The notes under the pieces were generated by a model. The model worked only from the letters and a program-made list of their open reading frames with translations, was not told the origin of the DNA and searched no databases. A DNA stretch of 64,000 nucleotides from Pararhizobium antarcticum (GTDB lineage: Bacteria > Pseudomonadota > Alphaproteobacteria > Rhizobiales > Rhizobiaceae): positions 124,001 to 188,000 of the forward strand of contig NZ_LSRP01000085.1 of assembly GCF_001885585.1 (NCBI RefSeq). The letters run 5' to 3'. Shown in pieces: positions 44,041 to 53,164 of this stretch (positions are counted from its first letter, which is position 1; each line of letters starts with the position of its first letter). The translations under genes were made by a program, and so were the position numbers.

Positions 44041-45474
44041 TTACGCCAGCGTGTAGGCCGTCTTCACGACGGTGAAGAACTCGGCCGCGTATTTGCCCTG
44101 CTCGCGCGAACCGAAGGAGGAAGCCTTGCGGCCGCCGAACGGAACGTGGAAATCGACACCGGCTGTCGGCAGGTTGACCATGACCATGCCGGCTTCCGAG
44201 TTGCGCTTGAAATGCGTCGCGTGTTTCAGGCTCGTCGTGGCAATACCGGCAGACAGGCCGAACGGCGTGTCATTGGCAACCGAGAGCGCCTCTTCGTAAT
44301 CCTTCACCCGGATGACCGACGCAACGGGCCCAAAGATCTCTTCGCGCGAAATGCGCATCTGGTTGGTGGCTTCGGTAAACAGCGTCGGCTGCAGGTAGAA
44401 GCCAGGATTGTCGCGCGAGATCGTCTCGCCGCCGAAGGCAAGCTTTGCGCCTTCCGACTGGCCGATGGCGATGTAGTCGGTGTCCTGCTTCAACTGGCCG
44501 GCATCGACCACCGGGCCGATATGCGTACCGGCTTTCAGCGGATCATCGACGACAAGGCCCTTCAGCTTTTCCGTCAAGGCAGCGACGAACTTGTCATGAA
44601 TGCCTTCGGTGACGATCAGGCGCGAGGAAGCCGTGCAGCGCTGGCCGGTCGAGAAGAAGCCGGAATTGGCAGCGGCTTCGACAGCCACCGTCAGGTCTGC
44701 ATCATCGAGCACGACCATCGGGTTCTTGCCCCCCATTTCCAGCTGGAACTTGCGGTTATGCTCGATCGAGGAAGCCGCGACCCGCTTGCCGGTTCCGGTC
44801 GAGCCGGTAAAGGTGATGGCGGCGAGATCCGGGCTGTCGAGCATGGCCTGGCCAACGACCGAGCCCTTGCCCATGACGAGGTTGAGCACGCCCTTTGGCA
44901 GACCGGCGCGATGCAGAATGTCGGCGATCGCCCAGGAGCAGCCCGGCACGAGTTCGGCCGGCTTGAAGACGACCGTGTTGCCGTAGCAGAGCGCCGGCGC
45001 GATCTTCCACGCCGGGATAGCGATCGGGAAATTCCACGGCGTGATGATGCCGATGACACCGATCGGCTCGCGGGTGATCTCGACACCGATATTCGGCCGC
45101 ACCGACGGCAGGACTTCGCCTGCAAGGCGCAGGCACTCGCCAGCGAAGTAGTCAAAGATCTGCGCGGCGCGGATAGTCTCGCCGATCGCTTCCGGCAACG
45201 TCTTGCCCTCTTCGCGGGCGAGCAGCTTGCCAAGCTCGTCCTTGCGCGCCAGGATTTCGTCGGCGGTCTTCTTCAGGATCGAATGGCGCTCGAGAATGCC
45301 GGAGCGCGACCAGGACGGAAAGGCAGCCTTGGCCGCCGCAATCGCGGTCTTGGCATCGTCTGCGCTGGCGCGGGCGTAGAGGCCGACGACTTCGTTGGTG
45401 TTGGACGGATTGATGTTCTCGATGCCGTCCGTGCCGACCCATTCGCCGGCAATCAGGTTCTGATGGAGTGTCAT
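44041..45474 (-). CDS. 2,5-dioxovalerate (alpha-ketoglutaric semialdehyde) dehydrogenase
   Basis: This 477-residue NAD(P)-dependent aldehyde dehydrogenase oxidises alpha-ketoglutaric semialdehyde to 2-oxoglutarate, the last step of the non-phosphorylative arabinose route. It has GVIGIITPWNFP (Asn of oxyanion hole), FTGSTGTGKRVAA, LEMGGKNPMVVLDD with general-base Glu, and FSTGQRCTASSRLI with catalytic Cys. Succinate semialdehyde dehydrogenase is a close relative, so the assignment rests on its position between gguC and L-arabinonate dehydratase. The ATG at 45474 follows AAGGAGGC. Family certain, substrate inferred from context. Confidence 0.87.
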   Translation of the reverse strand: MTLHQNLIAGEWVGTDGIENINPSNTNEVVGLYARASADDAKTAIAAAKAAFPSWSRSGILERHSILKKTADEILARKDELGKLLAREEGKTLPEAIGETIRAAQIFDYFAGECLRLAGEVLPSVRPNIGVEITREPIGVIGIITPWNFPIAIPAWKIAPALCYGNTVVFKPAELVPGCSWAIADILHRAGLPKGVLNLVMGKGSVVGQAMLDSPDLAAITFTGSTGTGKRVAASSIEHNRKFQLEMGGKNPMVVLDDADLTVAVEAAANSGFFSTGQRCTASSRLIVTEGIHDKFVAALTEKLKGLVVDDPLKAGTHIGPVVDAGQLKQDTDYIAIGQSEGAKLAFGGETISRDNPGFYLQPTLFTEATNQMRISREEIFGPVASVIRVKDYEEALSVANDTPFGLSAGIATTSLKHATHFKRNSEAGMVMVNLPTAGVDFHVPFGGRKASSFGSREQGKYAAEFFTVVKTAYTLA

Positions 45475-45548
45475 AGGCTCAAGGCCTCCTTGGTGTTCGC
45501 GCACGCCGTCTTGGGACTGACGCATCGCTTTCAGATTTAAACGACAGC

Positions 45549-46541
45549 TCAGAGCTGCCCGATCGTGATCTCGTCATGGCCAGCCAAAGCAAGCCTGTTG
45601 CGAAGCGGCAGGCCGAATTCGGCGGCCTCGATTTCGAAGATATCGCCGGCTTCGGTCTTCAGACCGTCGCCGAACGACAATGTCGCTGTTCCGAACATAT
45701 GGACATGCACATCGCCCGGTGCACGGAAAATTCCGTATTTGAAGTGATGGTGTTCAAGATTGGCGAAACTGTGGGACATGTTCGCCTCGCCCGACAGGAA
45801 CGGCTTTTCCCAGAGAACCGCCCCGTTGCGGATGATCCGCGACGTGCCGCGAATATCGGCCGGCGGTGCGCCAACGCGAATTTCCGGACCGAAGCTTGCC
45901 GGACGCAGCTTGGAATGGGCGAGATAGAGATAGTTGATCCGCTCGGTGACGTGATCGGAAAACTCGTTGGACACGGCAAAGCCGACGCGGAACGCCTGGC
46001 CGCTGTCGGCAATTACATAGATGCCGGCCATTTCCGGCTCTTCGCCGCCATCCAGCGCAAAGGCAGGCGAAACGAGGTCGCCGCCCGGTGCGGTCGCCTG
46101 CGTGCCATTGCCCTTGTAGAACCATTCCGGCTGAACGCCGGTTTCGCCAGCCTTCGGCTTGCCGCCTTCAAGGCCCATCTTGAACATCTTCATCGTATCG
46201 GTGGCGCCCTCGTCCACCTTGGACGCGGCAGCGTGCATGGCATCGCGCGTCGAGGCGGAGCCAAGATGGGTCAGCCCCGTGCCCGTCAGATGCAGGTGGG
46301 CCGGGTCCTCATGGGTGATCGGCGGCAGGAAACGGCCGTCTGCGTAGACCTGCTCCAGGTCGATCTCCGCGCCGAGGCCATGGGCATCGACCACAGCCTT
46401 CAGGCTGCGGCCTGAATTGGCAGCCTCGAGCGCCAGCGCATGTACGCTTGTCGCGCCGTTGACGGCATGCGCGGCGGCGCCCGCCTCGCGGACGGCAACC
46501 GTGATCGAACCATCTTCATTCCGGATCTGCGATATCAGCAC
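45549..46541 (-). CDS. gguC: GguC, FAH-superfamily (AraD1-type) protein
   Basis: This 330-residue protein of the fumarylacetoacetate hydrolase fold belongs to the GguC/AraD1 group. Typical features are TGTGLTHLGSASTRDAMH, then PEWFYKGNGTQATAPGGDL and GEEPEMAGIYVI with the metal-binding Glu residues, and GDVHVHMFGTATLSFGDG. In Agrobacterium gguC follows gguAB. FAH-fold AraD1 proteins are proposed 2-keto-3-deoxy-L-arabinonate dehydratases, exactly the reaction missing between its two downstream neighbours. The start is probably GTG at 46541 (AAAAGGA at seven bases; VLISQIRNEDGS). Confidence 0.88.
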   Translation of the reverse strand: MLISQIRNEDGSITVAVREAGAAAHAVNGATSVHALALEAANSGRSLKAVVDAHGLGAEIDLEQVYADGRFLPPITHEDPAHLHLTGTGLTHLGSASTRDAMHAAASKVDEGATDTMKMFKMGLEGGKPKAGETGVQPEWFYKGNGTQATAPGGDLVSPAFALDGGEEPEMAGIYVIADSGQAFRVGFAVSNEFSDHVTERINYLYLAHSKLRPASFGPEIRVGAPPADIRGTSRIIRNGAVLWEKPFLSGEANMSHSFANLEHHHFKYGIFRAPGDVHVHMFGTATLSFGDGLKTEAGDIFEIEAAEFGLPLRNRLALAGHDEITIGQL

Positions 46542-46617
46542 AGTCTTGTCCTTTTCTGGGTCGTGATGCTGCGTTGCCCAACCAGCCGAAGCCAAGCTTC
46601 AGGCAACAGTCATCCAC

Positions 46618-46639
46618 GGAGAGGGTCCAGACCCTCTCC
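46618..46639. other. Stem-loop between gguB and gguC
   Basis: GGAGAGGGTC and GACCCTCTCC are perfect inverted repeats separated by two bases, in the 157-bp gap between gguB and gguC. No T run follows on the minus strand. It may be an RNA-processing or stability element that sets the catabolic genes apart from the transporter genes. Confidence 0.45.
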
Positions 46640-46698
46640 TGTCGACGGCCAGGCCGTCCGTTTGCATGTTTTGTACTGCGGGTGGCCGACCTTGACGG

Positions 46699-47907
46699 TC
46701 AGCCCTTGTTCTTGTTGTAGACGTCGAAGAACACGGCTGCGAGAAGCACCAGTCCCTTGACGAGTTGCTGGTAGTCGATGCCGAGGCCCATGATTGACAT
46801 GCCGTTGTTCATGACGCCCATGATCAGCGCGCCGATAACGGCACCGGTGATCTTGCCGACGCCGCCGGATGCCGAGGCACCGCCAATGAAGCAGGCAGCG
46901 ATGACGTCGAGCTCGAAACCCACACCGGCTTTCGGCGTTGCGGAGTTGAGGCGCGCCGCAATGATCATGCCTGCGAGCGCTGCCAGCACACCCATGTTGA
47001 CGAAGGTGTAGAAGGTCAGCCGCTCGGTATTGATGCCCGACAGCTTCGCTGCCTTCTCATTGCCACCCATCGCATAGACGCGGCGACCAATGGTCGAACG
47101 CGTCGTGATGAAGGTATAGAGCGCGATCAAAAGGCCCATGACGATCAGGACGTTCGGAAAACCCTTGTAGGTCGAGAGCTGATAGCCGAGGAAGATTGCG
47201 ACGACGGCGATGATCCCCATCTGGCCTGCAAAAAAGGCGAAGGGTTCGTTTTCGGTGCCGTGTTTGTCATTCTCCCGCCGATCCCGCAGGCCGTAATAGA
47301 TCGCCAGCGCGACAAGCGCGACGACAACGACAAGCGAGAAGAAATTCGTGACCGTACCCGGCATCGGATTGAGGAAAGAGAGAAAATCGGGAACGAAGCC
47401 GGTCGACAGCGACTGGAAATCCTTCGGGAAGGGACCGATCGGGCGGTTCTGCAGAATGACGTAGGTCAGGCCGCGGAACACCAGCATGCCTGCCAGCGTG
47501 ACGATGAAGGCCGGAATCTTCTGGTAGGCGACCCAATACCCCTGGGCAGCCCCGGCGAGCCCGCCGAGGATGAGGCAGACCGGCACGACGATCGAGTAGT
47601 GAATGCCCCATTTGACCAGCATGATTGCCGACAGGCCGCCGGTAAAGGCAACGATCGAACCGACAGAGAGGTCGATATGCCCAGCCACGATGATCAGCAG
47701 CATGCCCAGCGCCATGATGACGATGAACGAGTTCTGCAGGATGAGGTTCGTAATGTTGACGGGCCTGAACAGGACACCATTCGTCACGACCTGAAAGAAC
47801 ACCATGATGACGACGAGAGCGACGAGAAGGCCGTATTCGCGGATGTTGTTGCGGAGGTAGTCCCCGATGGATGGTTTTGTTTTCTGAGCGCTGGTTTCGG
47901 CGACCAT
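46699..47907 (-). CDS. gguB: Sugar ABC transporter permease GguB
   Basis: This 402-residue permease of the CUT2 (RbsC/MglC/XylH) family has about ten hydrophobic helices. It includes [35 protein letters not shown] as a hydrophilic loop, GRRVYAMGGNEKAAKLSGI (the EAA-like ATPase-contact loop) and ACFIGGASASGGVGKITGAVIGAL in parts. It forms the membrane channel for the ChvE sugar importer. The start overlaps the gguA stop by one base (TAATG). Confidence 0.94.
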   Translation of the reverse strand: MVAETSAQKTKPSIGDYLRNNIREYGLLVALVVIMVFFQVVTNGVLFRPVNITNLILQNSFIVIMALGMLLIIVAGHIDLSVGSIVAFTGGLSAIMLVKWGIHYSIVVPVCLILGGLAGAAQGYWVAYQKIPAFIVTLAGMLVFRGLTYVILQNRPIGPFPKDFQSLSTGFVPDFLSFLNPMPGTVTNFFSLVVVVALVALAIYYGLRDRRENDKHGTENEPFAFFAGQMGIIAVVAIFLGYQLSTYKGFPNVLIVMGLLIALYTFITTRSTIGRRVYAMGGNEKAAKLSGINTERLTFYTFVNMGVLAALAGMIIAARLNSATPKAGVGFELDVIAACFIGGASASGGVGKITGAVIGALIMGVMNNGMSIMGLGIDYQQLVKGLVLLAAVFFDVYNKNKG

Positions 47908-49442
47908 TAGTGTTTCTCCCCGGAGCGCATAATGGCGCGCATGATGGATTCCTGGCTTGCTTCGTCCCTGGAAAGCTCCGCGACGATGCGACCTTCGTTC
48001 ATGACGTAGATGCGGTCGCAGGTTCCAAGCAGTTCCGGCATTTCCGATGAGATCATCAGGATGCCTTTGCCTTCCGCTGCAAGCTGGTTGATGATGGTGT
48101 AGATTTCGTATTTCGCGCCGACATCGATGCCGCGTGTCGGCTCGTCGAGGATCAGCACTTCAGGACTGGTGAACAGCCATTTCGAGAGCACGACCTTCTG
48201 CTGGTTGCCGCCCGAAAGATTGACAGCCTCCTGGTAGATCGAATGCGAGCGGATGCGCAGCTTCGTCCGATAGCCGGTCGCGACCTCACGCTCCTTGCGC
48301 TCGTCGATCACGCCGGTGCTGGCGACACCGTCGAGATTGGCAAGCGTCGTGTTGTGCATGATGTTGTTGTTGAGCACGAGACCGAGATGCTTGCGATCCT
48401 CGGTGACGTAGGCGAGCCCGACGGCAATCGCCCGCGGGATCGTACTGACATCGACCGGCTTGCCATGCATGAAGACGTCGCCGGTGATCTTGTGGCCCCA
48501 GGACTTGCCGAAAACGCTCATCGCGGTCTCGGTGCGACCCGCGCCCATCAGCCCGGCAATACCGACGACCTCGCCGGCGCGAACCGTGAAATTGACATCG
48601 TGCAAGAACTGCCGGTCGCGGTGATGCTGGTGGAAGACGTTCCAGTTCTTCACTTCCAGCAGCGTTTCACCGATCTTCGGATTGCGCGGAGGATAACGAT
48701 CCTCCATGTCGCGACCGACCATGCCCTTGATGATCCGGTCTTCGCTGATATCCTCGTTATGACAGTCGAGCGTTTCCACCGTGCCGCCATCGCGGATGAT
48801 GGTGATCTTGTCGGCAACCTTCTTGATCTCGTTCAGCTTGTGCGAAATGATGATCGAGGTCATGCCCTGCTTGCGGAATTCCACCAACAGCTTCAGCAGA
48901 GCATCGGAATCCGTTTCGTTGAGCGAAGCGGTCGGCTCGTCGAGGATCAGCAGGCGAACCTTCTTCGACAGCGCCTTGGCGATTTCAACCAATTGCTGTT
49001 TGCCGATACCGATGTCGGTGATGCGGGCGCTTGGAGATTCCCTGAGCCCGACCTTGTTCAGCAGTTCCTGCGTCCGCGAAAACGTCTGCTTCCAGTTGAT
49101 CACGCCGTTCGTTGCGATCTCGTTGCCGAGAAAGATGTTTTCGGCGATCGACAGAAGCGGCACCAGCGCCAGTTCCTGGTGGATGATGATGATACCGATG
49201 TGTTCGCTGTCGGAGATCGTCGAGAAGTTGCGAATCTGGTTGTCGTAATGGATCTCGCCGTCATAGCTGCCGGCCGGGTAGACACCGCTCAACACTTTCA
49301 TCAGTGTCGATTTGCCGGCGCCGTTTTCACCGACCAGAGCGTGAATTTCGCCTTCGCGGACCTTCAGGTTGACGTTATCAAGCGCCTTGACGCCCGGAAA
49401 CGTCTTCGTGATGCCACGCATTTCAAGAATGATATTATCCAT
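47907..49442 (-). CDS. gguA: Sugar ABC transporter ATPase GguA (two domains)
   Basis: This 511-residue protein contains two ATPase domains as usual for CUT2 importers. The first has Walker [10 protein letters not shown] near residue 38 and Walker [11 protein letters not shown], with a short [16 protein letters not shown] signature. The second is degenerate in its P-loop ([12 protein letters not shown]) but has [15 protein letters not shown] and [12 protein letters not shown]. In Agrobacterium GguAB with ChvE carry glucose and galactose. The ATG at 49442 is used; a TTG two codons upstream is also in frame. Confidence 0.95.
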   Translation of the reverse strand: MDNIILEMRGITKTFPGVKALDNVNLKVREGEIHALVGENGAGKSTLMKVLSGVYPAGSYDGEIHYDNQIRNFSTISDSEHIGIIIIHQELALVPLLSIAENIFLGNEIATNGVINWKQTFSRTQELLNKVGLRESPSARITDIGIGKQQLVEIAKALSKKVRLLILDEPTASLNETDSDALLKLLVEFRKQGMTSIIISHKLNEIKKVADKITIIRDGGTVETLDCHNEDISEDRIIKGMVGRDMEDRYPPRNPKIGETLLEVKNWNVFHQHHRDRQFLHDVNFTVRAGEVVGIAGLMGAGRTETAMSVFGKSWGHKITGDVFMHGKPVDVSTIPRAIAVGLAYVTEDRKHLGLVLNNNIMHNTTLANLDGVASTGVIDERKEREVATGYRTKLRIRSHSIYQEAVNLSGGNQQKVVLSKWLFTSPEVLILDEPTRGIDVGAKYEIYTIINQLAAEGKGILMISSEMPELLGTCDRIYVMNEGRIVAELSRDEASQESIMRAIMRSGEKH

Positions 49443-49617
49443 GGTCAAGCATTCCAGCGCCAGTCTGTGACAGATGAGGTCAGACTGACGGACAGTACAT
49501 TTGCCTCATCAAGCCGTTGCATAAATCCTCAAACCGGAATCGATTCAAGAAATTATGCAACATCTTACGGTGTTGAAGCGTTTTTTGCGCGACTTTTCAG
49601 CCGCAAAACGCCTGAAA

Positions 49618-49643
49618 GAGGCCCGCGACGGATCGCGGACCTC
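49618..49643 (-). terminator. Hairpin between chvE and gguA (attenuator-like)
   Basis: On the minus strand an 11-bp stem (GAGGTCCGCGA / TCGCGGGCCTC, one G-U pair) with a four-base loop lies 15 bp after the chvE stop, in a 216-bp gap before gguA. TTTCAGG follows. It could stabilise chvE mRNA or cause partial termination, giving more binding protein than membrane parts. Confidence 0.6.
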
Positions 49644-49658
49644 CAGAATTCAAAGCGA

Positions 49659-50720
49659 TCAATTGTCGATCTGGTCTGCGGTGTAGTAGCCGGCGCCGAC
49701 GAGAACGTCCTTGACGTTGGTCTTATCAACCGAGACAGGCTTCAGCAGGTAGGACGGGATGATCTTGACACCGTTGTCATAGGTCTTGGTGTCGTTCACT
49801 TCCGGCTCGCCGCCGGTCATGATGGCGTCAACCATCGAGACGGTGACCTTGGCCAGTTCGCGGGTATCCTTGAAAACCGACGAATACTGTTCGTCAGCCA
49901 GGATCGACTTGACGGATGGCAGTTCGGCATCCTGGCCGGTGACAACAGGCATGGGCATGTCGCCCGAACCGTAGCCAACGCCCTTCAGCGCGGAAAGAAT
50001 GCCGATGGACAGGCCATCGTAAGGCGACAGAACGCCGTCAACCTTGGCGTCCGAATAGGTCGAGGAGAGCAGGTTTTCCATGCGGGCCTGTGCAACGGCA
50101 CCGTCCCAGCGCAGCGTACCGACCTGTTCCATGCCCATCTGGCCGGACTTGACGACGATCTTGCCACTGTCGATCAGCGGCTGGAGAACCGACATTGCAC
50201 CATCATAGAAGAAGAAGGCGTTGTTATCGTCAGGCGAACCGCCGAACAGTTCGACGTTCTTGACGCCGCTGTCGAGCTTCAGGCCTTCGACGAGCGAAGT
50301 TGCCTGGAGAACGCCAACCTGGAAGTTGTCGAAGGTCGCGTAGTAGTTGACATTGCCGGAATCGCGGATGAGGCGATCATAGGCGATGACCTTGACGCCA
50401 GCGTCGGCAGCCTTCTGCAGGATGTCGGACAGCGTGGTGCCGTCGATAGCGCCGATGACCAGAACCTTGGCACCCTTGGTGACCATGTTCTCGATCTGGG
50501 CGAGCTGATTCGGGATGTCGTCGTCAGCAAACTGCAGGTCCGGGGTATAGCCGGCTTCTGTGAACAGCTTTTCCATGGTCTCGCCGTCGGAAATCCAACG
50601 GGTCGATGTCTTGGTCGGCATGGAGATGCCGACGACGCCCTTGTCCTGTGCCAGAACCGGCGCGACGAATGCAGCCACGCTGATCGCAGCGGCAGCAAGA
50701 AGCGAAGTAATCAATTTCAT
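49659..50720 (-). CDS. chvE: ChvE periplasmic multiple-sugar-binding protein
   Basis: This 353-residue CUT2 binding protein has a signal peptide ([19 protein letters not shown], cleavage near residue 24). Mature text begins [20 protein letters not shown], with [38 protein letters not shown] and [16 protein letters not shown]. ChvE of Agrobacterium binds arabinose, galactose, glucose and other aldoses, delivers them to GguAB, and docks on VirA to raise vir gene response; it is also a chemotaxis receptor ligand. The ATG at 50720 follows GGGAGAGA. Very close to ChvE; a virulence role cannot be concluded here because no vir genes are present. Confidence 0.95.
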   Translation of the reverse strand: MKLITSLLAAAAISVAAFVAPVLAQDKGVVGISMPTKTSTRWISDGETMEKLFTEAGYTPDLQFADDDIPNQLAQIENMVTKGAKVLVIGAIDGTTLSDILQKAADAGVKVIAYDRLIRDSGNVNYYATFDNFQVGVLQATSLVEGLKLDSGVKNVELFGGSPDDNNAFFFYDGAMSVLQPLIDSGKIVVKSGQMGMEQVGTLRWDGAVAQARMENLLSSTYSDAKVDGVLSPYDGLSIGILSALKGVGYGSGDMPMPVVTGQDAELPSVKSILADEQYSSVFKDTRELAKVTVSMVDAIMTGGEPEVNDTKTYDNGVKIIPSYLLKPVSVDKTNVKDVLVGAGYYTADQIDN

Positions 50721-51010
50721 GCGATCTCTCCCAGTATGTGTTGATCGAGGCAGGACCTCAAAGCCGGCCTTGATATGTGCAGCGCTTCGCGTTGTCGGAA
50801 ACCGAGGTCTCCGGCGGAGGTTTAAGGGGTGAAAGAAAGCCCTCCCAGGCCTTACACGCTCCCAAGCACGCTGGCGCACATCGGCGCAAACTGGAATCAA
50901 ACACCATAACTGTCAAATACAATATCTGTTCATCCCCATATCAATTCAGTTATAGTAACGCAAAACAGTGTGATTTTTCGCATCTGCGAGCAGTGCCGAG
51001 GGGAGTGACG
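50721..51010. promoter_or_regulatory. Divergent chvE / gbpR regulatory region
   Basis: This 290-bp region is AT-rich between about 50900 and 50980. A 7-bp inverted repeat, ATAACTG (50906-50912) and CAGTTAT (50947-50953), brackets a segment with several T-N11-A half-sites expected for a LysR activator. By analogy with Agrobacterium, GbpR should bind here and activate chvE in response to sugars. No gene is seen. Confidence 0.5.
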
Positions 51011-52000
51011 TTGGCCGACCTTATCGACGACCGGATTCAGGCTGCATCAGCGCCTGTGGATTATTCCGAGGCGGGCATCTTCCGGCTCGGCCTCAAGATC
51101 AGCCATCTCAGGCTGATTCTCGCCATTGAGGACCATGGCCAGATCAGCGCGGCGGCGGATTCCCTGAGCATTTCACAACCGGCAGCATCACGCATGCTCG
51201 GCGAAATCGAAAGCATTCTCAAGGCGCCGCTCTGCGCCCGAATCGCGCGCGGCGTCGAACTGACGCAGTACGGCAAGGCGCTGGCGCGGAGGGCGCGCAC
51301 CATCTTTCTCGAGCTGCGCGAAACGGCACGCGAGATCAACGAACTGAAAACCGGAAGCGGCGGCTCCGTATCGCTGGGTTCGGTCACCGGTCCGGCGCTC
51401 AATCTCGCCGTGCCGGCCATCCGTCAGGTGTCGACCGCCTATCCCGGCATCGAAATCAACATCCAGATCGAAAACAGCACCGTTCTGGTGCGCGAGCTTC
51501 TGGCGGCCCGGCACGATTTCGTCATCGGGCGCATCCCCGACGACATCAATCCGCGCCTGTTCAATCTGGTCGAGATCGGCGCAGAGGATGTCTGCCTCAT
51601 CGTCCGCGAAGGCCATCCGCTGCTGGACAAGGATGTCATCGTTCCTGGCGACCTGCCGGGCTATGACTGGGTCTTCCAGCCGCAGGGAACCCTGCTGCGC
51701 CGGGCAGTCGAGGACAGCTTCCTGTCGGCGGGCGTGCCCCTGCCCTCGACGATCATCAACACCTCGTCGATCATCCTGACGATCTCGATCGTGTGCAACA
51801 CCAATGCGGTTGCCCCTGTCGCCCGCGATGTCGCGAACCTGATCTCCGGCAATGGAAGCCAGGCTGGCCAGATCCGGGTTCTGCCGACGACGTTCGACAT
51901 CCAGATCCGCCCCTACAGCCTGATCACCGCCAAGGGACGGGCTTTGCCGCCCAGTGCCAAGCTGCTCTACGACCTGATCCTCAAGCAGAGCACCGCATGA
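51011..52000 (+). CDS. gbpR: GbpR-like LysR-family regulator of chvE
   Basis: This protein of about 329 residues has an HTH at residues 36-60 (QISAAADSLSISQPAASRML) and a LysR effector domain with GSVSLGSVTGPALNLAVPAI. In Agrobacterium GbpR (galactose-binding protein regulator) is encoded divergently from chvE and activates it with L-arabinose, D-fucose or D-galactose while repressing in their absence. The same arrangement is seen here. No ATG fits the expected N-terminus; TTG at 51011 (GAGGGGAG five bases upstream) or GTG at 51005 is likely. Confidence 0.9.
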   Translation: MADLIDDRIQAASAPVDYSEAGIFRLGLKISHLRLILAIEDHGQISAAADSLSISQPAASRMLGEIESILKAPLCARIARGVELTQYGKALARRARTIFLELRETAREINELKTGSGGSVSLGSVTGPALNLAVPAIRQVSTAYPGIEINIQIENSTVLVRELLAARHDFVIGRIPDDINPRLFNLVEIGAEDVCLIVREGHPLLDKDVIVPGDLPGYDWVFQPQGTLLRRAVEDSFLSAGVPLPSTIINTSSIILTISIVCNTNAVAPVARDVANLISGNGSQAGQIRVLPTTFDIQIRPYSLITAKGRALPPSAKLLYDLILKQSTA

Positions 52001-52056
52001 CCAGCCCCGCATAATGCTGTTGTGTTTTGACGGGCGATCTCTCAGCGGAGTCAAAG

Positions 52057-52530
52057 ATGTTCGGAATGTCGGTTTTCCAGTCCGTTCTGGAACGATTGAA
52101 AGCGGAAGAGGAGAACTCGGAAGCCGAAGACCCGGCCGAAAACGAGCCGGTTCGCGGGGTCCGTGGCCTTGGTCAGGGCTTTGTTTCCACCCTTGACCAG
52201 AAAGGCCTGAATGATCAGGCGCTGGTGCACCGCGCCTATTTCGACAATGCCGGCGAGGACATGCTGGCACCACCACAACCGATTGCCGAACCTGTCATGC
52301 CCGATCATCTGGCGCGGACGCGACCGCAGGAGATTGCCGCCGACCTGGCGTTCACGGATGACGAGACACCGGCCAGCCTGACCGCCAAGCGCCGCGCCTT
52401 TGCCACCCGGAATCATCCGGACCGGCACCCGGTGCTGTTCCGTCAGAATGCGACGACGCGCATGAAGATCGCCAATATGCTGATCGATGAGGCCTTGCGA
52501 CGGATCAACATCCTGCAGAGGCTCGCCTAG
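52057..52530 (+). CDS. Protein with a degenerate J-domain-like C-terminus
   Basis: This 157-residue protein has an acidic N-terminus (FQSVLERLKAEEENSEAEDPAENE in parts). Its C-terminal helix pair contains LTAKRRAFATRNHPDRHPVLF, then ATTRMKIANMLIDEALRRI. NHPDR recalls the HPD motif that lets J-domains stimulate DnaK. The canonical helices I and IV are not clear, so it is at best a minimal J-like domain. The start at 52057 uses GGAG six bases upstream. Its TAG stop shares the palindrome CTAG with the stop of the convergent gene. Confidence 0.68.
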   Translation: MFGMSVFQSVLERLKAEEENSEAEDPAENEPVRGVRGLGQGFVSTLDQKGLNDQALVHRAYFDNAGEDMLAPPQPIAEPVMPDHLARTRPQEIAADLAFTDDETPASLTAKRRAFATRNHPDRHPVLFRQNATTRMKIANMLIDEALRRINILQRLA

Positions 52531-52799
52531 ATCCGATCGTCCGGCTTGGCTTCCTGACCATCGACCGGGTCCGGTGATGCAGCGTCTGCTTTCGCCTCTT
52601 CGGTCACCAGCGGCTTCGGCTTGAAGAAGATCAGCAGCGTGCAGGCCGTGTAGGTGGTCACCGCGAGAAAGATCATCCCCCAGGTATTTTCGTTGTTGCG
52701 AAACTCCACCGCAGTCCAAAAGCCGCAAAGCGCGATGATCAGAAGCCGGATCCAGAGCGGACGGTAGAATGGATGATCCGGATCGATGAGCTTGATCAT
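52527..52799 (-). CDS. DUF3329-like small membrane protein
   Basis: This 90-residue protein starts MIKLIDPDHPFYRPLWIRLLI, the typical DUF3329 opening (DxxHPFxRPLWxR). It has two hydrophobic helices (residues about 17-30 and 40-58) and a hydrophilic, acidic tail. Function is unknown. The family is found in many rhizobia. The stop overlaps the preceding convergent gene by four bases at CTAG. Confidence 0.75.
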   Translation of the reverse strand: MIKLIDPDHPFYRPLWIRLLIIALCGFWTAVEFRNNENTWGMIFLAVTTYTACTLLIFFKPKPLVTEEAKADAASPDPVDGQEAKPDDRI

Positions 52800-53164
52800 A
52801 AAGGTATCCCTGCTAGAAAAGTCGATGACAGGACTGTGAAAGCCTGCCTTGGTCTGCATATCCTTATGGCTAAAAAGATGGCGACCGCAAGCGCATTAGG
52901 CTTTTGACCGCTTGACGCGCCCGCAAGAAATGGAATAAATATTCCGAAAATAACAAATATTACTCTTTTGTTCCGACCGTAGGCCAATGATCGGGAGACC
53001 AGGAGAGTTTTGGGAGACGACACGGCATCGGCCGCAGCCAGCGACAAGTCCGAAGCCTGAACACCATTCACAACCAGCGTGGCCCTTGTCCACGACGCCT
53101 TTGCGGGGTGAGCGGCATCACCGCGTTCTTTGCAGCCTTTGCTGCCCTTCGAAAGAGATGAAAG
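52800..53164. other. Intergenic region upstream of iolG
   Basis: These 365 bases lie between the DUF3329-like gene and iolG. An AT-rich patch around 52925-52980 (AATATTCCGAAAATAACAAA) is a plausible promoter site for either gene. No RNA gene, repeat or further coding region was recognised. Confidence 0.4.

Noticed and set aside
48243-50744. 833-codon plus-strand frame opposite gguA and chvE
   Set aside because: Antisense to two genes with unmistakable ABC transporter motifs.
49659-52000. Part of a virulence region because of ChvE
   Set aside because: chvE is chromosomal and widespread in non-pathogenic rhizobia; no vir or tumour genes occur in the window.
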